Origin: Subtercola sp.
GTDB taxonomy: Bacteria > Actinomycetota > Actinomycetes > Actinomycetales > Microbacteriaceae
Length of the DNA: 64,000 nucleotides
Assembly (NCBI GenBank): GCA_025463765.1
Contig: JAODBC010000033.1
Span: forward strand, 1-64,000
Direction of reading: 5' to 3'
Shown here: in pieces, positions 24,686-34,139 of the stretch
How positions within the stretch are numbered: the first letter of the stretch is position 1
Layout: each line of letters begins with the position of its first letter
The notes under the pieces: model-generated
The model's database searches: none
What the model was told of the DNA's origin: nothing
What the model saw: the letters and a program-made list of their open reading frames with translations, nothing else
Position numbers and translations under genes: made by a program

Positions 24686-26185
24686 ATGGTTCGCGAATTG
24701 ACACATTTCGTCGGCGGCGTGGCGGTCGCCGGAACATCGGGCCGCTTCAGCGATGTGTTCGATCCGAGCACAGGCGAGGTGCAGGCCCGCGTGCCATTGG
24801 CGACGACCGAAGAGGTCGAAGCGGCCATCGCGAACGCCGAAGAAGCGCAACTCGTCTGGGGGGCGTGGAACCCACAGCGCCGAGCTCGGGTGCTCGCCAA
24901 GTTCCTCACTCTCGTCGAGCGTGACCTCGACAAGCTCGCCCGGTTGCTCAGCTCTGAACACGGCAAGACGGTCGCCGACGCGAAGGGCGACATTCAGCGC
25001 GGGGTCGAGGTCGTCGAGTTCGCCGTCGGTGGCCCGCACCTGCTGAAGGGCGAGTACACCACCGGCGCAGGCACCGGAATCGATGTCTACTCGATGCGCC
25101 AGCCGCTCGGGGTCGTCGCCGGAATCACTCCGTTCAACTTTCCGGCCATGATTCCGCTGTGGAAATGCGGGCCGGCGCTCGCCGCTGGCAATGCTTTCAT
25201 CTTGAAGCCGAGCGAGCGCGACCCGTCAGTTCCCCTCGCTCTGGCCGAACTCTTCATCGAGGCAGGCATGCCGCCCGGCGTCTTCAACGTCGTCATCGGC
25301 GACAAGGTCAGCGTGGATGCCCTGCTGCACGATGACCGAGTGAAGGCCATCGGCTTCGTCGGTTCGACCCCCATCGCGCAGTACATCTACGAGACGGCCG
25401 CGCAGAACGGTAAGCGCGCGCAGTGCTTCGGCGGTGCCAAGAATCACATGATCGTGATGCCCGACGCAGACCTCGACCAGGTCGCCGACGCTCTCATCGG
25501 GGCGGGCTACGGCTCGGCCGGCGAGCGCTGCATGGCAATCTCCGTCGCAGTGCCCGTGGGGGAGGCGACCGCGAACGCCCTGGCGGCGAAGCTCACCGAG
25601 CGCGTCAAAGAGCTGAAGATCGGCCCGGCGCTCGACGAGACCAGCGACTACGGCCCCCTGGTCACTCAGGCCGCCGTCGACAAGGTGAGCGGATACATCC
25701 AGATCGGCATCGACGAAGGAGCGACCCTGCTCGCCGACGGTCGCGGTCACGTGGTCGAGGGCTACGAGAACGGCTTTTACCTCGGCCCGACGCTCTTCGA
25801 CAACGTCACCCCCGACATGACGATCTACCTCGAAGAGATCTTCGGCCCGGTGCTGATCATCGCCCGCGCGAAAGACTATGAAGAGGCCCTGCGGCTGCCC
25901 TCCGAGCACATGTACGGCAACGGCGTGTCGATCTTCACCCGCGACGGCGATACCGCCCGCGACTTCACCGCCCGGGTGAACGTCGGAATGGTCGGGGTGA
26001 ACGTACCGATCCCGGTGCCGATCGCGTACCACACCTTCGGTGGCTGGAAGAAGTCGGGCTTCGGTGACCTGAATCAGCACGGCCCCGACGCCTTCCGTTT
26101 CTACACCAAGACCAAGACGGTGACATCGCGCTGGCCCTCGGGCCTGAAAGAGGGAGCCAGCTTCTCGATCCCGACGATGGACTGA
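24686..26185 (+). CDS. mmsA: Methylmalonate-semialdehyde dehydrogenase (CoA-acylating)
   Basis: 499 residues. Converts methylmalonate semialdehyde with CoA and NAD to propionyl-CoA (valine catabolism). Seen: ITPFNFPAMIPLWKCGPALAAGN, LKPSERDPSVP, GFVGSTPIAQYIYE, FGGAKNHMIVMPDAD, and the catalytic Cys in GSAGERCMAISVAVPVG. GAKNH and the GERCMA Cys segment are diagnostic for the CoA-acylating MmsA group, as is GMVGVNVPIPVPIAYHTFGGWKKS near the end. AGGAAGAGG precedes the ATG. First gene of a five-gene operon. Confidence 0.96.
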   Translation: MVRELTHFVGGVAVAGTSGRFSDVFDPSTGEVQARVPLATTEEVEAAIANAEEAQLVWGAWNPQRRARVLAKFLTLVERDLDKLARLLSSEHGKTVADAKGDIQRGVEVVEFAVGGPHLLKGEYTTGAGTGIDVYSMRQPLGVVAGITPFNFPAMIPLWKCGPALAAGNAFILKPSERDPSVPLALAELFIEAGMPPGVFNVVIGDKVSVDALLHDDRVKAIGFVGSTPIAQYIYETAAQNGKRAQCFGGAKNHMIVMPDADLDQVADALIGAGYGSAGERCMAISVAVPVGEATANALAAKLTERVKELKIGPALDETSDYGPLVTQAAVDKVSGYIQIGIDEGATLLADGRGHVVEGYENGFYLGPTLFDNVTPDMTIYLEEIFGPVLIIARAKDYEEALRLPSEHMYGNGVSIFTRDGDTARDFTARVNVGMVGVNVPIPVPIAYHTFGGWKKSGFGDLNQHGPDAFRFYTKTKTVTSRWPSGLKEGASFSIPTMD

Positions 26186-26188
26186 GAC

Positions 26189-27331
26189 ATGTACGACCTG
26201 AACGAAGACCAGAAGGCCCTCGTCGACGTTGTTCGCGACTTCGCGGAGTCGGCTCTGGCTCCGCATGCCATCGAGTGGGATCAGACCAAGTTCTTTCCCG
26301 TCGACGTTCTGAAGCAGGCCGGCGAACTCGGCCTCGGTGGCATTTACACACGCGAAGACGTCGGTGGCGCCGGTCTGACCCGCAGTGATGCGGTGCTGAT
26401 TTTCGAAGAGCTGGCTCGGGGCGACACCACGATCGCCGCCTACATCTCCATTCACAACATGGTGGTGTGGATGATCGACACCTTCGGCAACGACGAACAA
26501 CGTCATCGCTGGGTGCCCGAACTCGCCTCGATGCAGCAGCTCGGCAGTTACTGCCTTACCGAGCCCGGCGCGGGATCAGATGCCGCAGCGCTGCAGACGA
26601 CCGCCCGCCGCGAAGGCGACGAGTACGTGCTGAACGGCACCAAGCAGTTCATCTCCGGCGCAGGATCATCGAGCATCTATGTCGTCATGGCGCGCACGGG
26701 CGGCCAGGGGCCGCACGGAATCAGCGCCATCGTCGTTCCGGCAGACACGCCCGGGCTCTCTTTCGGTGCGAACGAGAAGAAGATGGGCTGGAACGCGCAG
26801 CCCACCCGCCAGGTCATCTTCGACGAGTTGCGGGTTCCGGTGACGAACCGTCTCGGCGAAGAGGGTGGCGGCTTTCGTATCGCCATGAAGGGCCTGAACG
26901 GCGGTCGCGTCAATATGGGCGCCTGTTCGCTGGGTGGAGCCCAGTGGGCACTCGAGCAGACGATCGCGCACCTGAACGAACGAGAAGCGTTCGGCAAGCC
27001 GCTCGCCGCGCAGCAGTCGCTCGTCTTCACCCTCGCCGACATGGAGACCGAACTTCAGGCTGCGCGCGGAATGCTGCGCCAAGCCGCGCTGGCGATGGAT
27101 AACGACGACCCCGATGTCGCGACTATCTGCGCCATGGCGAAACGGTTCGCGACCGATGCGGCATTCACCGCGGCGAACTCGGCCCTGCAGCTTCACGGCG
27201 GTTACGGCTATCTTGCAGACTACGGAATCGAGAAGGTGGTTCGCGATCTGCGTGTGCACCAGATTCTCGAGGGATCGAACGAGATCATGCGCGTGATCGT
27301 AGGTCGGGCCCTTCTGGAGACCGCGCGATGA
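26189..27331 (+). CDS. Isobutyryl-CoA dehydrogenase (acyl-CoA dehydrogenase)
   Basis: 380 residues, 3 bp after mmsA. Full acyl-CoA dehydrogenase: GIYTREDVGGAGLTR, YCLTEPGAGSDAAAL, FISGAGSSSIYVVMART, EREAFGKPLAAQQS, LQLHGGYGYLADYGIEK, and the catalytic Glu in HQILEGSNEIMRVIVGR. The operon (mmsA, hydrolase, mmsB, hydratase) gives the isobutyryl-CoA specificity; electrons go to the ETF encoded at 32322-34085. Confidence 0.92.
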   Translation: MYDLNEDQKALVDVVRDFAESALAPHAIEWDQTKFFPVDVLKQAGELGLGGIYTREDVGGAGLTRSDAVLIFEELARGDTTIAAYISIHNMVVWMIDTFGNDEQRHRWVPELASMQQLGSYCLTEPGAGSDAAALQTTARREGDEYVLNGTKQFISGAGSSSIYVVMARTGGQGPHGISAIVVPADTPGLSFGANEKKMGWNAQPTRQVIFDELRVPVTNRLGEEGGGFRIAMKGLNGGRVNMGACSLGGAQWALEQTIAHLNEREAFGKPLAAQQSLVFTLADMETELQAARGMLRQAALAMDNDDPDVATICAMAKRFATDAAFTAANSALQLHGGYGYLADYGIEKVVRDLRVHQILEGSNEIMRVIVGRALLETAR

Positions 27332-28386
27332 CAGCAGAAACCGTGCCCGAACCCGACGTGCTCTTCGAACAGCGTGGCAGGCTCGGACTCATCACGTTGA
27401 ACCGACCGCGAGCGATCAATGCTCTCAATCACGCGATGGTCACCTCGATTCACGAGGCGTTGTCGGCTTGGAGAGATGACGACACGATTTCGACGGTGGC
27501 GATCACGGGTTCGGGTGAGCGAGGGCTGTGCGCGGGCGGCGACATCGTCTCGATCTACCGTGAAACCCAGAGCGGCGACCTCTCGGGCACCGTTCAGTTC
27601 TGGCGCGACGAGTATGCATTGAACATCTTGATTGCGAATTACCCGAAACCCTACGTCGCGGTGATGGACGGCATCGTGCTGGGCGGGGGAATCGGCATCT
27701 CGGCGCACGGCTCGCACCGAATCGTCACGGAGCGCACGAAAGTCGGCATGCCCGAAACCGGAATCGGCTTTGTGCCCGACGTGGGCGGAACCTGGCTGCT
27801 CTCGCATGCGCCTGGTGAACTCGGCACCTTTCTCGCCCTGACCGCAGGCTCAGCGAGCGGGGCCGACGCCATCGCCCTGGGTCTCGCCGATTGGTGGCTG
27901 CCCTCCTCGTCGATCGCGCAGCTGCTGTCGGCCCTCGAACGCGCGGATGCGGGCGAGGTCGTGCTGTTGCTGGCCACCGAGCCGCCAGAGTCGAAACTGC
28001 TGGCGCAGCAGGAGTGGATCGATCGTGCGTTCGTCGGCAGCAGCGTCTCGGCGATCGTCGATCGGTTGTCTGCCTCTGCGGTCGACGCCGCGCGCGATAC
28101 CGCGAGCACCGTGGCTGCCAAATCGCCGACGGCCCTCGCGGTCACCCTCGAATCGCTTCGCCGGGCCAAAGACCTCGATCTCACCTCGTGCATCGAGCAG
28201 GAGTTCCGGGTCTCGCTTCGAGCCGTACGGGCGCCTGACTTCGCCGAAGGTGTGCGCGCCCAGGTCATCGACAAAGACCGCTCGCCGAAGTGGCGGCCGG
28301 CCGAGATCGATGCCGTCGACGCATCGCTCGTCGAGGCGTACTTCGAATCGCTGGGCGACGACGAACTCGTCATAGTCGATCGATGA
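27328..28386 (+). CDS. 3-hydroxyisobutyryl-CoA hydrolase
   Basis: 352 residues, long crotonase of the HIBCH type, overlapping the upstream gene by four bases (ATGA). Frees 3-hydroxyisobutyrate from its CoA ester. Seen: RGRLGLITLNRPRAINALNH-like start, ERGLCAGGDIVSIY, VLGGGIGISAHGSHRIVTE, and MPETGIGFVPDVGGTWLLSHAPGELGTFLALTA, with the Glu and Asp of the HIBCH active site (ETGIG..PDVGG). Length and the extra C-terminal domain distinguish it from plain hydratases. Confidence 0.93.
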   Translation: MTAETVPEPDVLFEQRGRLGLITLNRPRAINALNHAMVTSIHEALSAWRDDDTISTVAITGSGERGLCAGGDIVSIYRETQSGDLSGTVQFWRDEYALNILIANYPKPYVAVMDGIVLGGGIGISAHGSHRIVTERTKVGMPETGIGFVPDVGGTWLLSHAPGELGTFLALTAGSASGADAIALGLADWWLPSSSIAQLLSALERADAGEVVLLLATEPPESKLLAQQEWIDRAFVGSSVSAIVDRLSASAVDAARDTASTVAAKSPTALAVTLESLRRAKDLDLTSCIEQEFRVSLRAVRAPDFAEGVRAQVIDKDRSPKWRPAEIDAVDASLVEAYFESLGDDELVIVDR

Positions 28387-28440
28387 GCATCCGTTCGGCA
28401 CTCTGCAACACTTGAAATACCGCGAAGGAATGGAAAGCAC

Positions 28441-29361
28441 ATGACCACCTCAATCGCATTCATCGGTCTCGGCCACATGGGCGGCCCGATGGCGATCAAC
28501 CTGGCGAAAGCCGGGCACGCCGTGACGGGCTTCGACCTGTCGCAGGCGGCTCTGGACGCCGTCGCCGGGCATGACATTCTGATCGCCGGCAGCGCAGCAG
28601 AAGCCGTGGCGACGGCAGACGTCGTGATCACGATGCTGCCGGCCGGCCGGCATGTCATCGGCGCGTACTCTGCATCGGGCGACGACAAGGGGCTGCTGGC
28701 TTACGCCCGACCGGGAACACTGTTCATCGATTCGTCGACCATTGCCGTCGATGACGCGCGAACTGCGCACGACCTCGCTGTGGCGGCCGGGCACCGCGCG
28801 ATGGATGCCCCCGTCTCGGGCGGCACCGTCGGCGCCGAAGCGGGCACGCTCGCCTTCATGGTCGGCGGATCATCCGAAGACTTCGCTGCGGCCGAGCCGA
28901 TTCTGCAGGTGATGGGCAAGCGCATCGTGCACTGCGGCGGTTCGGGGCTCGGACAAGCGGCGAAGGTCTGCAACAACCTGATTCTCGGCATCTCGATGAT
29001 CGGGGTGAGTGAGGCGTTTGTGCTGGGCGAAAAGCTGGGGCTCGAACACCAAGCGCTCTACGACGTCGCCTCGAACGCCTCGGGGCAATGCTGGGCTCTC
29101 ACCACGAACTGCCCTGTTCCCGGGCCCGTGCCCACCAGCCCCGCGAACCGCGACTATCAGCCGGGGTTCGCCGGGGCGCTGATGGCGAAAGATCTCGGCC
29201 TCGCCGCCCAGGCGTTCGAATCGACCGGTGTAGACGCTCTGATCGGCAAGCTCGCGAACGAGATCTATCAACGATTCGCCGAGGGCGCCGGCGCAAACGC
29301 CGACTTCTCGGGAATCATCAACGACATTCGTGAGCGCAGTGCGGCGCAGGGCGCAGCATGA
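28441..29361 (+). CDS. mmsB: 3-hydroxyisobutyrate dehydrogenase
   Basis: 306 residues. NAD-dependent oxidation of 3-hydroxyisobutyrate to methylmalonate semialdehyde, the MmsA substrate. Seen: Rossmann start [21 protein letters not shown], substrate-binding [22 protein letters not shown], catalytic Lys in [15 protein letters not shown], and the C-terminal [20 protein letters not shown] 54-bp gap with GAAGGAA separates it from the hydrolase. Confidence 0.95.
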   Translation: MTTSIAFIGLGHMGGPMAINLAKAGHAVTGFDLSQAALDAVAGHDILIAGSAAEAVATADVVITMLPAGRHVIGAYSASGDDKGLLAYARPGTLFIDSSTIAVDDARTAHDLAVAAGHRAMDAPVSGGTVGAEAGTLAFMVGGSSEDFAAAEPILQVMGKRIVHCGGSGLGQAAKVCNNLILGISMIGVSEAFVLGEKLGLEHQALYDVASNASGQCWALTTNCPVPGPVPTSPANRDYQPGFAGALMAKDLGLAAQAFESTGVDALIGKLANEIYQRFAEGAGANADFSGIINDIRERSAAQGAA

Positions 29362-30134
29362 GCGACTACGAGAACATCATCGTCGAACAGCGTGGGCGAG
29401 TGGGAATCATCACGCTGAACCGGCCGAAGGCGCTGAATGCCCTGAATACCGCCCTCATGCTCGAAGTCGTCGAAGCGGCGAGCGCCTTCGACCGCGATCC
29501 CGGGGTCGGCGCCATTGTTCTCACCGGCTCCGAACGCGCGTTCGCCGCCGGCGCCGACATCAAAGAAATGTCGAGCCTCGGATTCGTCGAGGTGTCAGAG
29601 CAGAACCTCTTCGCCGGCTGGGATGCCTTCGCGAGCCTACGAACTCCCACCATCGCTGCGGTAGCGGGCTACGCGCTCGGCGGCGGCTGCGAAGTGGCGA
29701 TGATGTGCGACTTCATCATCGCTGCCGACACGGCGAAGTTCGGCCAGCCGGAGGTGAATCTCGGCGTCATTCCGGGCATCGGCGGCACGCAGCGCCTCAC
29801 CCGAGCCATCGGCAAAGCCAAAGCCATGGAGTTGATTCTCACGGGTCGCACGATGGGCGCAGTTGAGGCCGAGGCCGCCGGTCTTGTGGCCCGCGTCGTG
29901 CCGGCGGCCGAGCTGCTCGACGACGCCATCGCCACCGCGACGACGGTCGCGAATCACTCGCTTCCGGTCATCCGGGCAGCGAAAGAGGCCGTCAAGGTCG
30001 CGGCCGAATCCACCCTCGCAGAGGGCCTGCGCTTCGAACGACGCACCTTCTATGCAACTTTCGCACTGAACGATCAGAGCGAGGGGATGCTCGCCTTCCT
30101 CGAGAAGCGAAAGCCCGACTTCACCAACAGCTGA
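29358..30134 (+). CDS. Enoyl-CoA hydratase (methacrylyl-CoA hydratase role)
   Basis: 258 residues, overlapping mmsB by ATGA. Canonical short-chain hydratase: [49 protein letters not shown], and both catalytic Glu in [25 protein letters not shown] as in crotonase (the first clearly, the second position has Pro-Gly as usual). In this operon it would hydrate methacrylyl-CoA. It also resembles BadK, so an additional role in ring hydration is possible. Followed by convergent marR-like gene 50 bp away. Confidence 0.9.
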   Translation: MSDYENIIVEQRGRVGIITLNRPKALNALNTALMLEVVEAASAFDRDPGVGAIVLTGSERAFAAGADIKEMSSLGFVEVSEQNLFAGWDAFASLRTPTIAAVAGYALGGGCEVAMMCDFIIAADTAKFGQPEVNLGVIPGIGGTQRLTRAIGKAKAMELILTGRTMGAVEAEAAGLVARVVPAAELLDDAIATATTVANHSLPVIRAAKEAVKVAAESTLAEGLRFERRTFYATFALNDQSEGMLAFLEKRKPDFTNS

Positions 30135-30184
30135 GCGGGTCTCGAGCGAGTCTCGGGTGGCCCGCCGACGCTTCTGACGCAGGT

Positions 30185-30721
30185 CTAGAGCGGGTCGGGA
30201 ATCGTCGGCGGGTCGCCGAAGTCGCCCGAACGACGACGGAACTGCGCCAGAATGCTCACCAGATCTGCGAGGTCGTCGTCGGCGAAACCGGGCTTGGAGA
30301 AGACCGTCTCGTTGAGCGCATCGGTGGCTTGCCGCACGACCTCCGCGCCGGTGTCGGTGAGCTCGAGCAGGGTCGCACGACCATCGGTCGGGTGTGGCGA
30401 CCGCTTCACGAGCCCCGCCCGCTCGAGTCGGTCCACGGTATTCGTGACGCTGGTCGGATGCACCTGAAGCCGCGCGGTCGCGCTCGACATCGGCAGCGCG
30501 CCCCCGCGAGAGAACGCCAGCAGGCGCAGCAGCTCGAAGCGTGCGAACGACAGGCCGAACGGTTTCAGTGCACCCTCCACGCGGGCGAGCATGATCTGCT
30601 GCGCACGCATGATCGACGTGACCGCGGCCATACCGCTCGCCGCATCGCCCCAGCCGTGATCGAGCCATTGCCGTTTCGCTTCCGCGATGGGATCGATCGG
30701 AAGGGGCGACGACGGGGGCAC
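30185..30721 (-). CDS. MarR-family transcriptional regulator
   Basis: 178 residues from GTG at 30721, chosen because AAGGA lies 8 bases upstream; upstream in-frame extension runs into the cytochrome gene and lacks MarR features. Winged helix: LSFARFELLRLLAFSRGGALPMSSATARLQVHPTSVTNTVDRLERAGLVKRSPHPTDGRATLLELT in the family order. It lies 86 bp behind the etfBA-cytochrome series on the same strand, so it may control electron-transfer or valine genes; no operator is visible. Confidence 0.88.
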   Translation of the reverse strand: MPPSSPLPIDPIAEAKRQWLDHGWGDAASGMAAVTSIMRAQQIMLARVEGALKPFGLSFARFELLRLLAFSRGGALPMSSATARLQVHPTSVTNTVDRLERAGLVKRSPHPTDGRATLLELTDTGAEVVRQATDALNETVFSKPGFADDDLADLVSILAQFRRRSGDFGDPPTIPDPL

Positions 30722-30807
30722 AGTTCGGTCCTTTCGACGCGTACAGATCAGTCTTGGAAGCATACCGGGCGACGCTGCGACCATCGACGGCCCCTGCGCC
30801 GAGGTGC

Positions 30808-32319
30808 TCAGCGGCCGACTTTGCCCATGAGTCCCGCGATGGGGGCGAGGATGATCGGCCGTGCCGCGAGTACCGCCCCGGCCATGACGAGGAGCGAGGC
30901 GGTGAAGATGCCGAAGCCCCACCAGTTGATGGCGTCTTGGCCGCCGTACATGTGGTTGAGGTTGCGCAGGGCGCCGGTGGCGAGCACGAGCGTGACGTGG
31001 ATGATGATGAACACCACGAAGTAGAGCATGACGGGGAAGTGGATGGCGCGGGCGAGTTCGATGGGGTAGAACCGGTTGATCTTCGCTTTCGAGGGCCAGG
31101 CTCCAGACATGCGGATGCCCGTGATCGCGGCGAGGGGTGCGGCGAGGAACACTGTGGCGAAGTAGGTCAGCACTTGCAGGCTGTTGTAGTTGACCCAGCC
31201 GTCTTCGGTGGGCCAGTTCAGCGAGGCGTACTGCAGGGCGGCAGAGATCGTGTTGGGAACGATGGCCCAGCTGGTGGGCACGATGCGCATCCATTGCCCG
31301 GTTGCGAAGAGCAGCACGATGAAAACGATGCCGTTGAGAAACCAGAACGAGTCCATGGTGAGGTGAAACCACAGGTCCAGGCTGATTCGTTTCGGGCGGC
31401 CCTTGGTTTTGATGAGGCCTTCGTTGTTGCGGATCCAGGAGGCGGGGGGTCGTTTCGTGGTTCGCACGAGCCAGCCTGAGCGGATGATCAGCACGATGAA
31501 GAACGCGTTGAGAAAGTGCTGCCATTCGAGCCAGATGGGTATTCCGACGGGGGCGGCGGCCGGTAGCGGGGTCTCGCCCGGATAGGTCACGAGAAAATCT
31601 TGCACCGCCGTCATCGAGACGAGCACCCGGGCGATCAGCACGACGACCGCCGCGGCCAGCACGAGAACGATTGCACCAGTGATGTAGCGGCGACGCCGTT
31701 TGCGCCGTGCGAGCTGCTCGTCAGAGAGGGGCGGGGCTGAGGTCGTGCTCGCCCGGGCAGTAGCGGGGGAGGCCGCAGTCGTAGCGGTTGTGGTTGTGGT
31801 TGTGGGGGTCGTGGCGGCGGTCGCCGACGAAGCGGCCGACAGCCCGACGCGACCCGAGGGCCGAGCGGCGGCCGGTGCCGCTTCGGCGACCTGTGCAGAT
31901 GCGTCGGCCGGTGCAGGGGCCGTTGCGGGAGAGAGTGCGGGGGCGGCAGCGGACGACACTGCGGCCGCGCGGGGCAGACCTTGTCGCCGCGACGGCGCCG
32001 CTGCGGAGGGTGCTTCGACTGCCGACGGTGCGGCAACAGGCGGTGCGGCAACGGGCGGTGCGGCAACGGGCGGTGCGGCGACGGGGGCCGAAGCGGCGGA
32101 TGCCGGTTGACCGGAGCGCGGCAGACCCTGCCGCCGTGCGGGGGCGGCTGCCGGGGCGACCGCTTCTGCTACCGGTTCAGCTGTCGGCGTCTGGGCCGCA
32201 GCGGGCGTTGCCGCCACGTTCTCTGTAGTCGAGGGGGCGACTTCGACCGGTGCCGGGGTCGCCGGCTGACCCGGTCGGGGCAGGCCTTGCCGTCGGCGAG
32301 GTGGTGGGGGCGTGGTCAC
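30808..32319 (-). CDS. Membrane b-type cytochrome with RQGLPR-repeat N-terminus, linked to ETF
   Basis: 503 residues in two parts. Residues 1-205 are Ala/Pro/Thr-rich, without predicted structure, with three copies of RQGLPR (near 10, 63 and 112), a degenerate RVGL near 157, and four VAAPP repeats at 80-98. Residues 210-500 hold six hydrophobic segments (starting YITGAIVLVLAAAVVVLIA) with His in EWQHFLN, DLWFHLTMD, ARAIHFPVM and FIIIHVTLV, the layout of a di-haem cytochrome b561/formate-dehydrogenase-gamma-like protein. It follows etfA by 2 bp. I infer that it passes electrons from ETF to quinone, with the basic repeats perhaps docking the ETF. No ETF:quinone oxidoreductase gene is in the window. 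Confidence 0.82.
   Translation of the reverse strand: MTTPPPPRRRQGLPRPGQPATPAPVEVAPSTTENVAATPAAAQTPTAEPVAEAVAPAAAPARRQGLPRSGQPASAASAPVAAPPVAAPPVAAPPVAAPSAVEAPSAAAPSRRQGLPRAAAVSSAAAPALSPATAPAPADASAQVAEAAPAAARPSGRVGLSAASSATAATTPTTTTTTATTAASPATARASTTSAPPLSDEQLARRKRRRRYITGAIVLVLAAAVVVLIARVLVSMTAVQDFLVTYPGETPLPAAAPVGIPIWLEWQHFLNAFFIVLIIRSGWLVRTTKRPPASWIRNNEGLIKTKGRPKRISLDLWFHLTMDSFWFLNGIVFIVLLFATGQWMRIVPTSWAIVPNTISAALQYASLNWPTEDGWVNYNSLQVLTYFATVFLAAPLAAITGIRMSGAWPSKAKINRFYPIELARAIHFPVMLYFVVFIIIHVTLVLATGALRNLNHMYGGQDAINWWGFGIFTASLLVMAGAVLAARPIILAPIAGLMGKVGR
32026..32090 (-). repeat. 15-bp tandem repeats encoding VAAPP
   Basis: Four near-identical 15-bp units (GGTGCGGCAACGGGC type) lie inside the cytochrome gene and encode VAAPP repeats of the disordered N-terminus. 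Such in-frame units can change in number by slippage without disrupting the gene. Confidence 0.8.
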
Positions 32320-32321
32320 TC

Positions 32322-33299
32322 TTAGGCCTTTCTGGTCTCCAGAGTGTGGATCAATTGGGGTACGACCGAGAATACGTCACCGACGATGCCGAAGTCGGCG
32401 ATGGCGAAGATGGGCGCGTCGGCGTCTTTGTTAATCGCGACGATGGTCTTCGCGGTCTGCATTCCGGCTCGGTGCTGAATGGCGCCCGAGATGCCGAGCG
32501 CGATGTACAACTGTGGCGAGACGGAGACGCCGGTCTGGCCGACCTGAAAGTTCTGCGGCACATAGCCGGCGTCGACGGCGGCGCGGGAGGCGCCGACGGC
32601 AGCACCGAGGGCATCGGCGAGTTGTTCGACGAGCACGAATTTCTCACCGGATTGCAGACCGCGACCGCCGGAGACGACTTTGGCCGCACCGCGCAGGTCG
32701 GGTCGGGCAGAGTTGGAGACGAGGGGCTGAAAGCCAGTGATCTCAGCCGCGGCCGCCGCCGAGGCGGGCACGTCGAGGGCCTCGATGACGGCTTCTCGGG
32801 CTTCTGCGCGGGCATCGATCGACCCTTGGCGCACGGTCACGACGAGTGCGCCCATGCTGGCGGCGGAGTCGACGTTGTAGGCCCCGCCGTACACGGAGTG
32901 GGATGCCACGACCCCCTCTTCGTCGCGGCTGAGGCCGACGGCATCCACTGCCAGGCCGAGCCGGGCGCGAACGGCGAACCGGGCGGCGAGGTCTCTGCCG
33001 TCGACGCCGTTCGAGATCAGTACTGCGTCGGGAGCCACGGCCGCGAACGCGGCGGTGAGCGCGTCGAGCACGGGCACGGTGAGCACGGTGCTGAACTGGT
33101 CGGTTTCGACGGTCAAAACTCGGGCGGCGCCGAGCTGTGCGACAGCCTGCGCGGCCTCGGCCGCCTGGCCGACGCCGGTGACGACAAGTGCGACGGGCTC
33201 GCCGATCAGAGCGGCGGCACCGATCAGGCCCGCGGTGTTCTTATGCACGGTGCCGTCGGGGGTGATTTCGGCGAGCACCAAGATGGAGTTCTGTGGCAT
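32322..33299 (-). CDS. etfA: Electron transfer flavoprotein alpha subunit
   Basis: 325 residues. Accepts electrons from acyl-CoA dehydrogenases. FAD-binding C-terminal domain is clear: KVVSGGRGLQSGEKFVLVEQLADALGAAVGASRAAVDAG, then QNFQVGQTGVSVSPQLYIALGISGAIQHRAGM and TIVAINKDADAPIFAIADFGIVGD. Nine bp behind etfB and 2 bp ahead of the cytochrome gene, so one transcript is likely. Serves at least five dehydrogenases encoded in this window. Confidence 0.97.
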   Translation of the reverse strand: MPQNSILVLAEITPDGTVHKNTAGLIGAAALIGEPVALVVTGVGQAAEAAQAVAQLGAARVLTVETDQFSTVLTVPVLDALTAAFAAVAPDAVLISNGVDGRDLAARFAVRARLGLAVDAVGLSRDEEGVVASHSVYGGAYNVDSAASMGALVVTVRQGSIDARAEAREAVIEALDVPASAAAAAEITGFQPLVSNSARPDLRGAAKVVSGGRGLQSGEKFVLVEQLADALGAAVGASRAAVDAGYVPQNFQVGQTGVSVSPQLYIALGISGAIQHRAGMQTAKTIVAINKDADAPIFAIADFGIVGDVFSVVPQLIHTLETRKA

Positions 33300-33308
33300 G
33301 GGATTCTC

Positions 33309-34085
33309 CTACGCGAGTCTGTTCGAGATGAGGTAGTCGGCGAGCTGCTCGCCCGCGGTTCCTTCGTCGACGATGGTCACTCCTGCGGCGCGCGCCGGCC
33401 GTTCAGCGACAGCGATCACGATCGATCGGGCTTTCGATGCATCGTCGGGATCGATACCGAGATCGGCGAGAGTGAGTGTTTCATGCGGCTTCTTCTTCGC
33501 CGCCATGATGCCCTTGAAGTTCGGAAAGCGGGCCTCCGGCAGCTTCTCGGTCACGCTGATCACGGCCGGCAGCGGTGCAGTCACGGTGAAGGTTCCGGCC
33601 TCGGTCGCACGGGTGCCCGCGACGTGATCGGCGAAGATCTGTACCTGTTCGAGGTTCGTGGCCTGCGGCACGCCGAGCAGCTCTGCGATCATTGCGGGCA
33701 CGACACCGCCGTATCCGTCGGTCGACACGTTGCCCGCTATCACGAGATCGAACCCCGTTTGCGCGGTCGCCGCGGCGAGCACTTCGGCGGTCAGGCCGGT
33801 GTCGGCGCCGACGAGACGCTCATCGACGATCTGCACGACGGAGGTGCCCCCCATCGCGAGGCCCTTACGCAGCGTGGTGACGGCGGACTCGGGAGCCATC
33901 GATACCAGCACGACCTCGGTGCCCGGGTTCGAGTCGGCGTACGTCAACGCGAGCTCGAGGGCACGCTCGTCGACCTCGTCGGCGGTCGCGTCGCTCGCGC
34001 CTCGGTCTGCCAGCCCGCTTTCCAGATGGAGTTTGCGGTCGCCGTAAGTATCGGGGACCTCTTTCAGCAGCACAACGATCTTCAT
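33309..34085 (-). CDS. etfB: Electron transfer flavoprotein beta subunit
   Basis: 258 residues from ATG at 34085 (MKIVVLLKEVPDTYGDRKL). AMP-binding ETF beta: DEVDERALELAL, LVIAGNVSTDGYGGVVPAMIAELLG, and the recognition-loop region ISVTEKLPEARFPNFKGIMAAKKKP, where Leu follows the usual T-E-K pattern that contacts dehydrogenases. An in-frame upstream start at 34121 would add 12 residues with no family support. First gene of etfB-etfA-cytochrome. Confidence 0.96.
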   Translation of the reverse strand: MKIVVLLKEVPDTYGDRKLHLESGLADRGASDATADEVDERALELALTYADSNPGTEVVLVSMAPESAVTTLRKGLAMGGTSVVQIVDERLVGADTGLTAEVLAAATAQTGFDLVIAGNVSTDGYGGVVPAMIAELLGVPQATNLEQVQIFADHVAGTRATEAGTFTVTAPLPAVISVTEKLPEARFPNFKGIMAAKKKPHETLTLADLGIDPDDASKARSIVIAVAERPARAAGVTIVDEGTAGEQLADYLISNRLA

Positions 34086-34139
34086 GAACTCAAAACTATC
34101 TGCATGTCCTACTAAATACAAGGTAGTGCATGCATATTT

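Noticed and set aside
25226-26506. Minus-strand open frame of 426 codons opposite mmsA
   Set aside because: Shadow of mmsA with no motif of its own.
32250-34115. Long plus-strand open frame (621 codons) across the etf genes and start of the cytochrome gene
   Set aside because: It is antisense to well-recognised etfA and etfB, its translation is rich in Gly/Asp/His without family motifs, and such open mirror frames are common in high-GC DNA.
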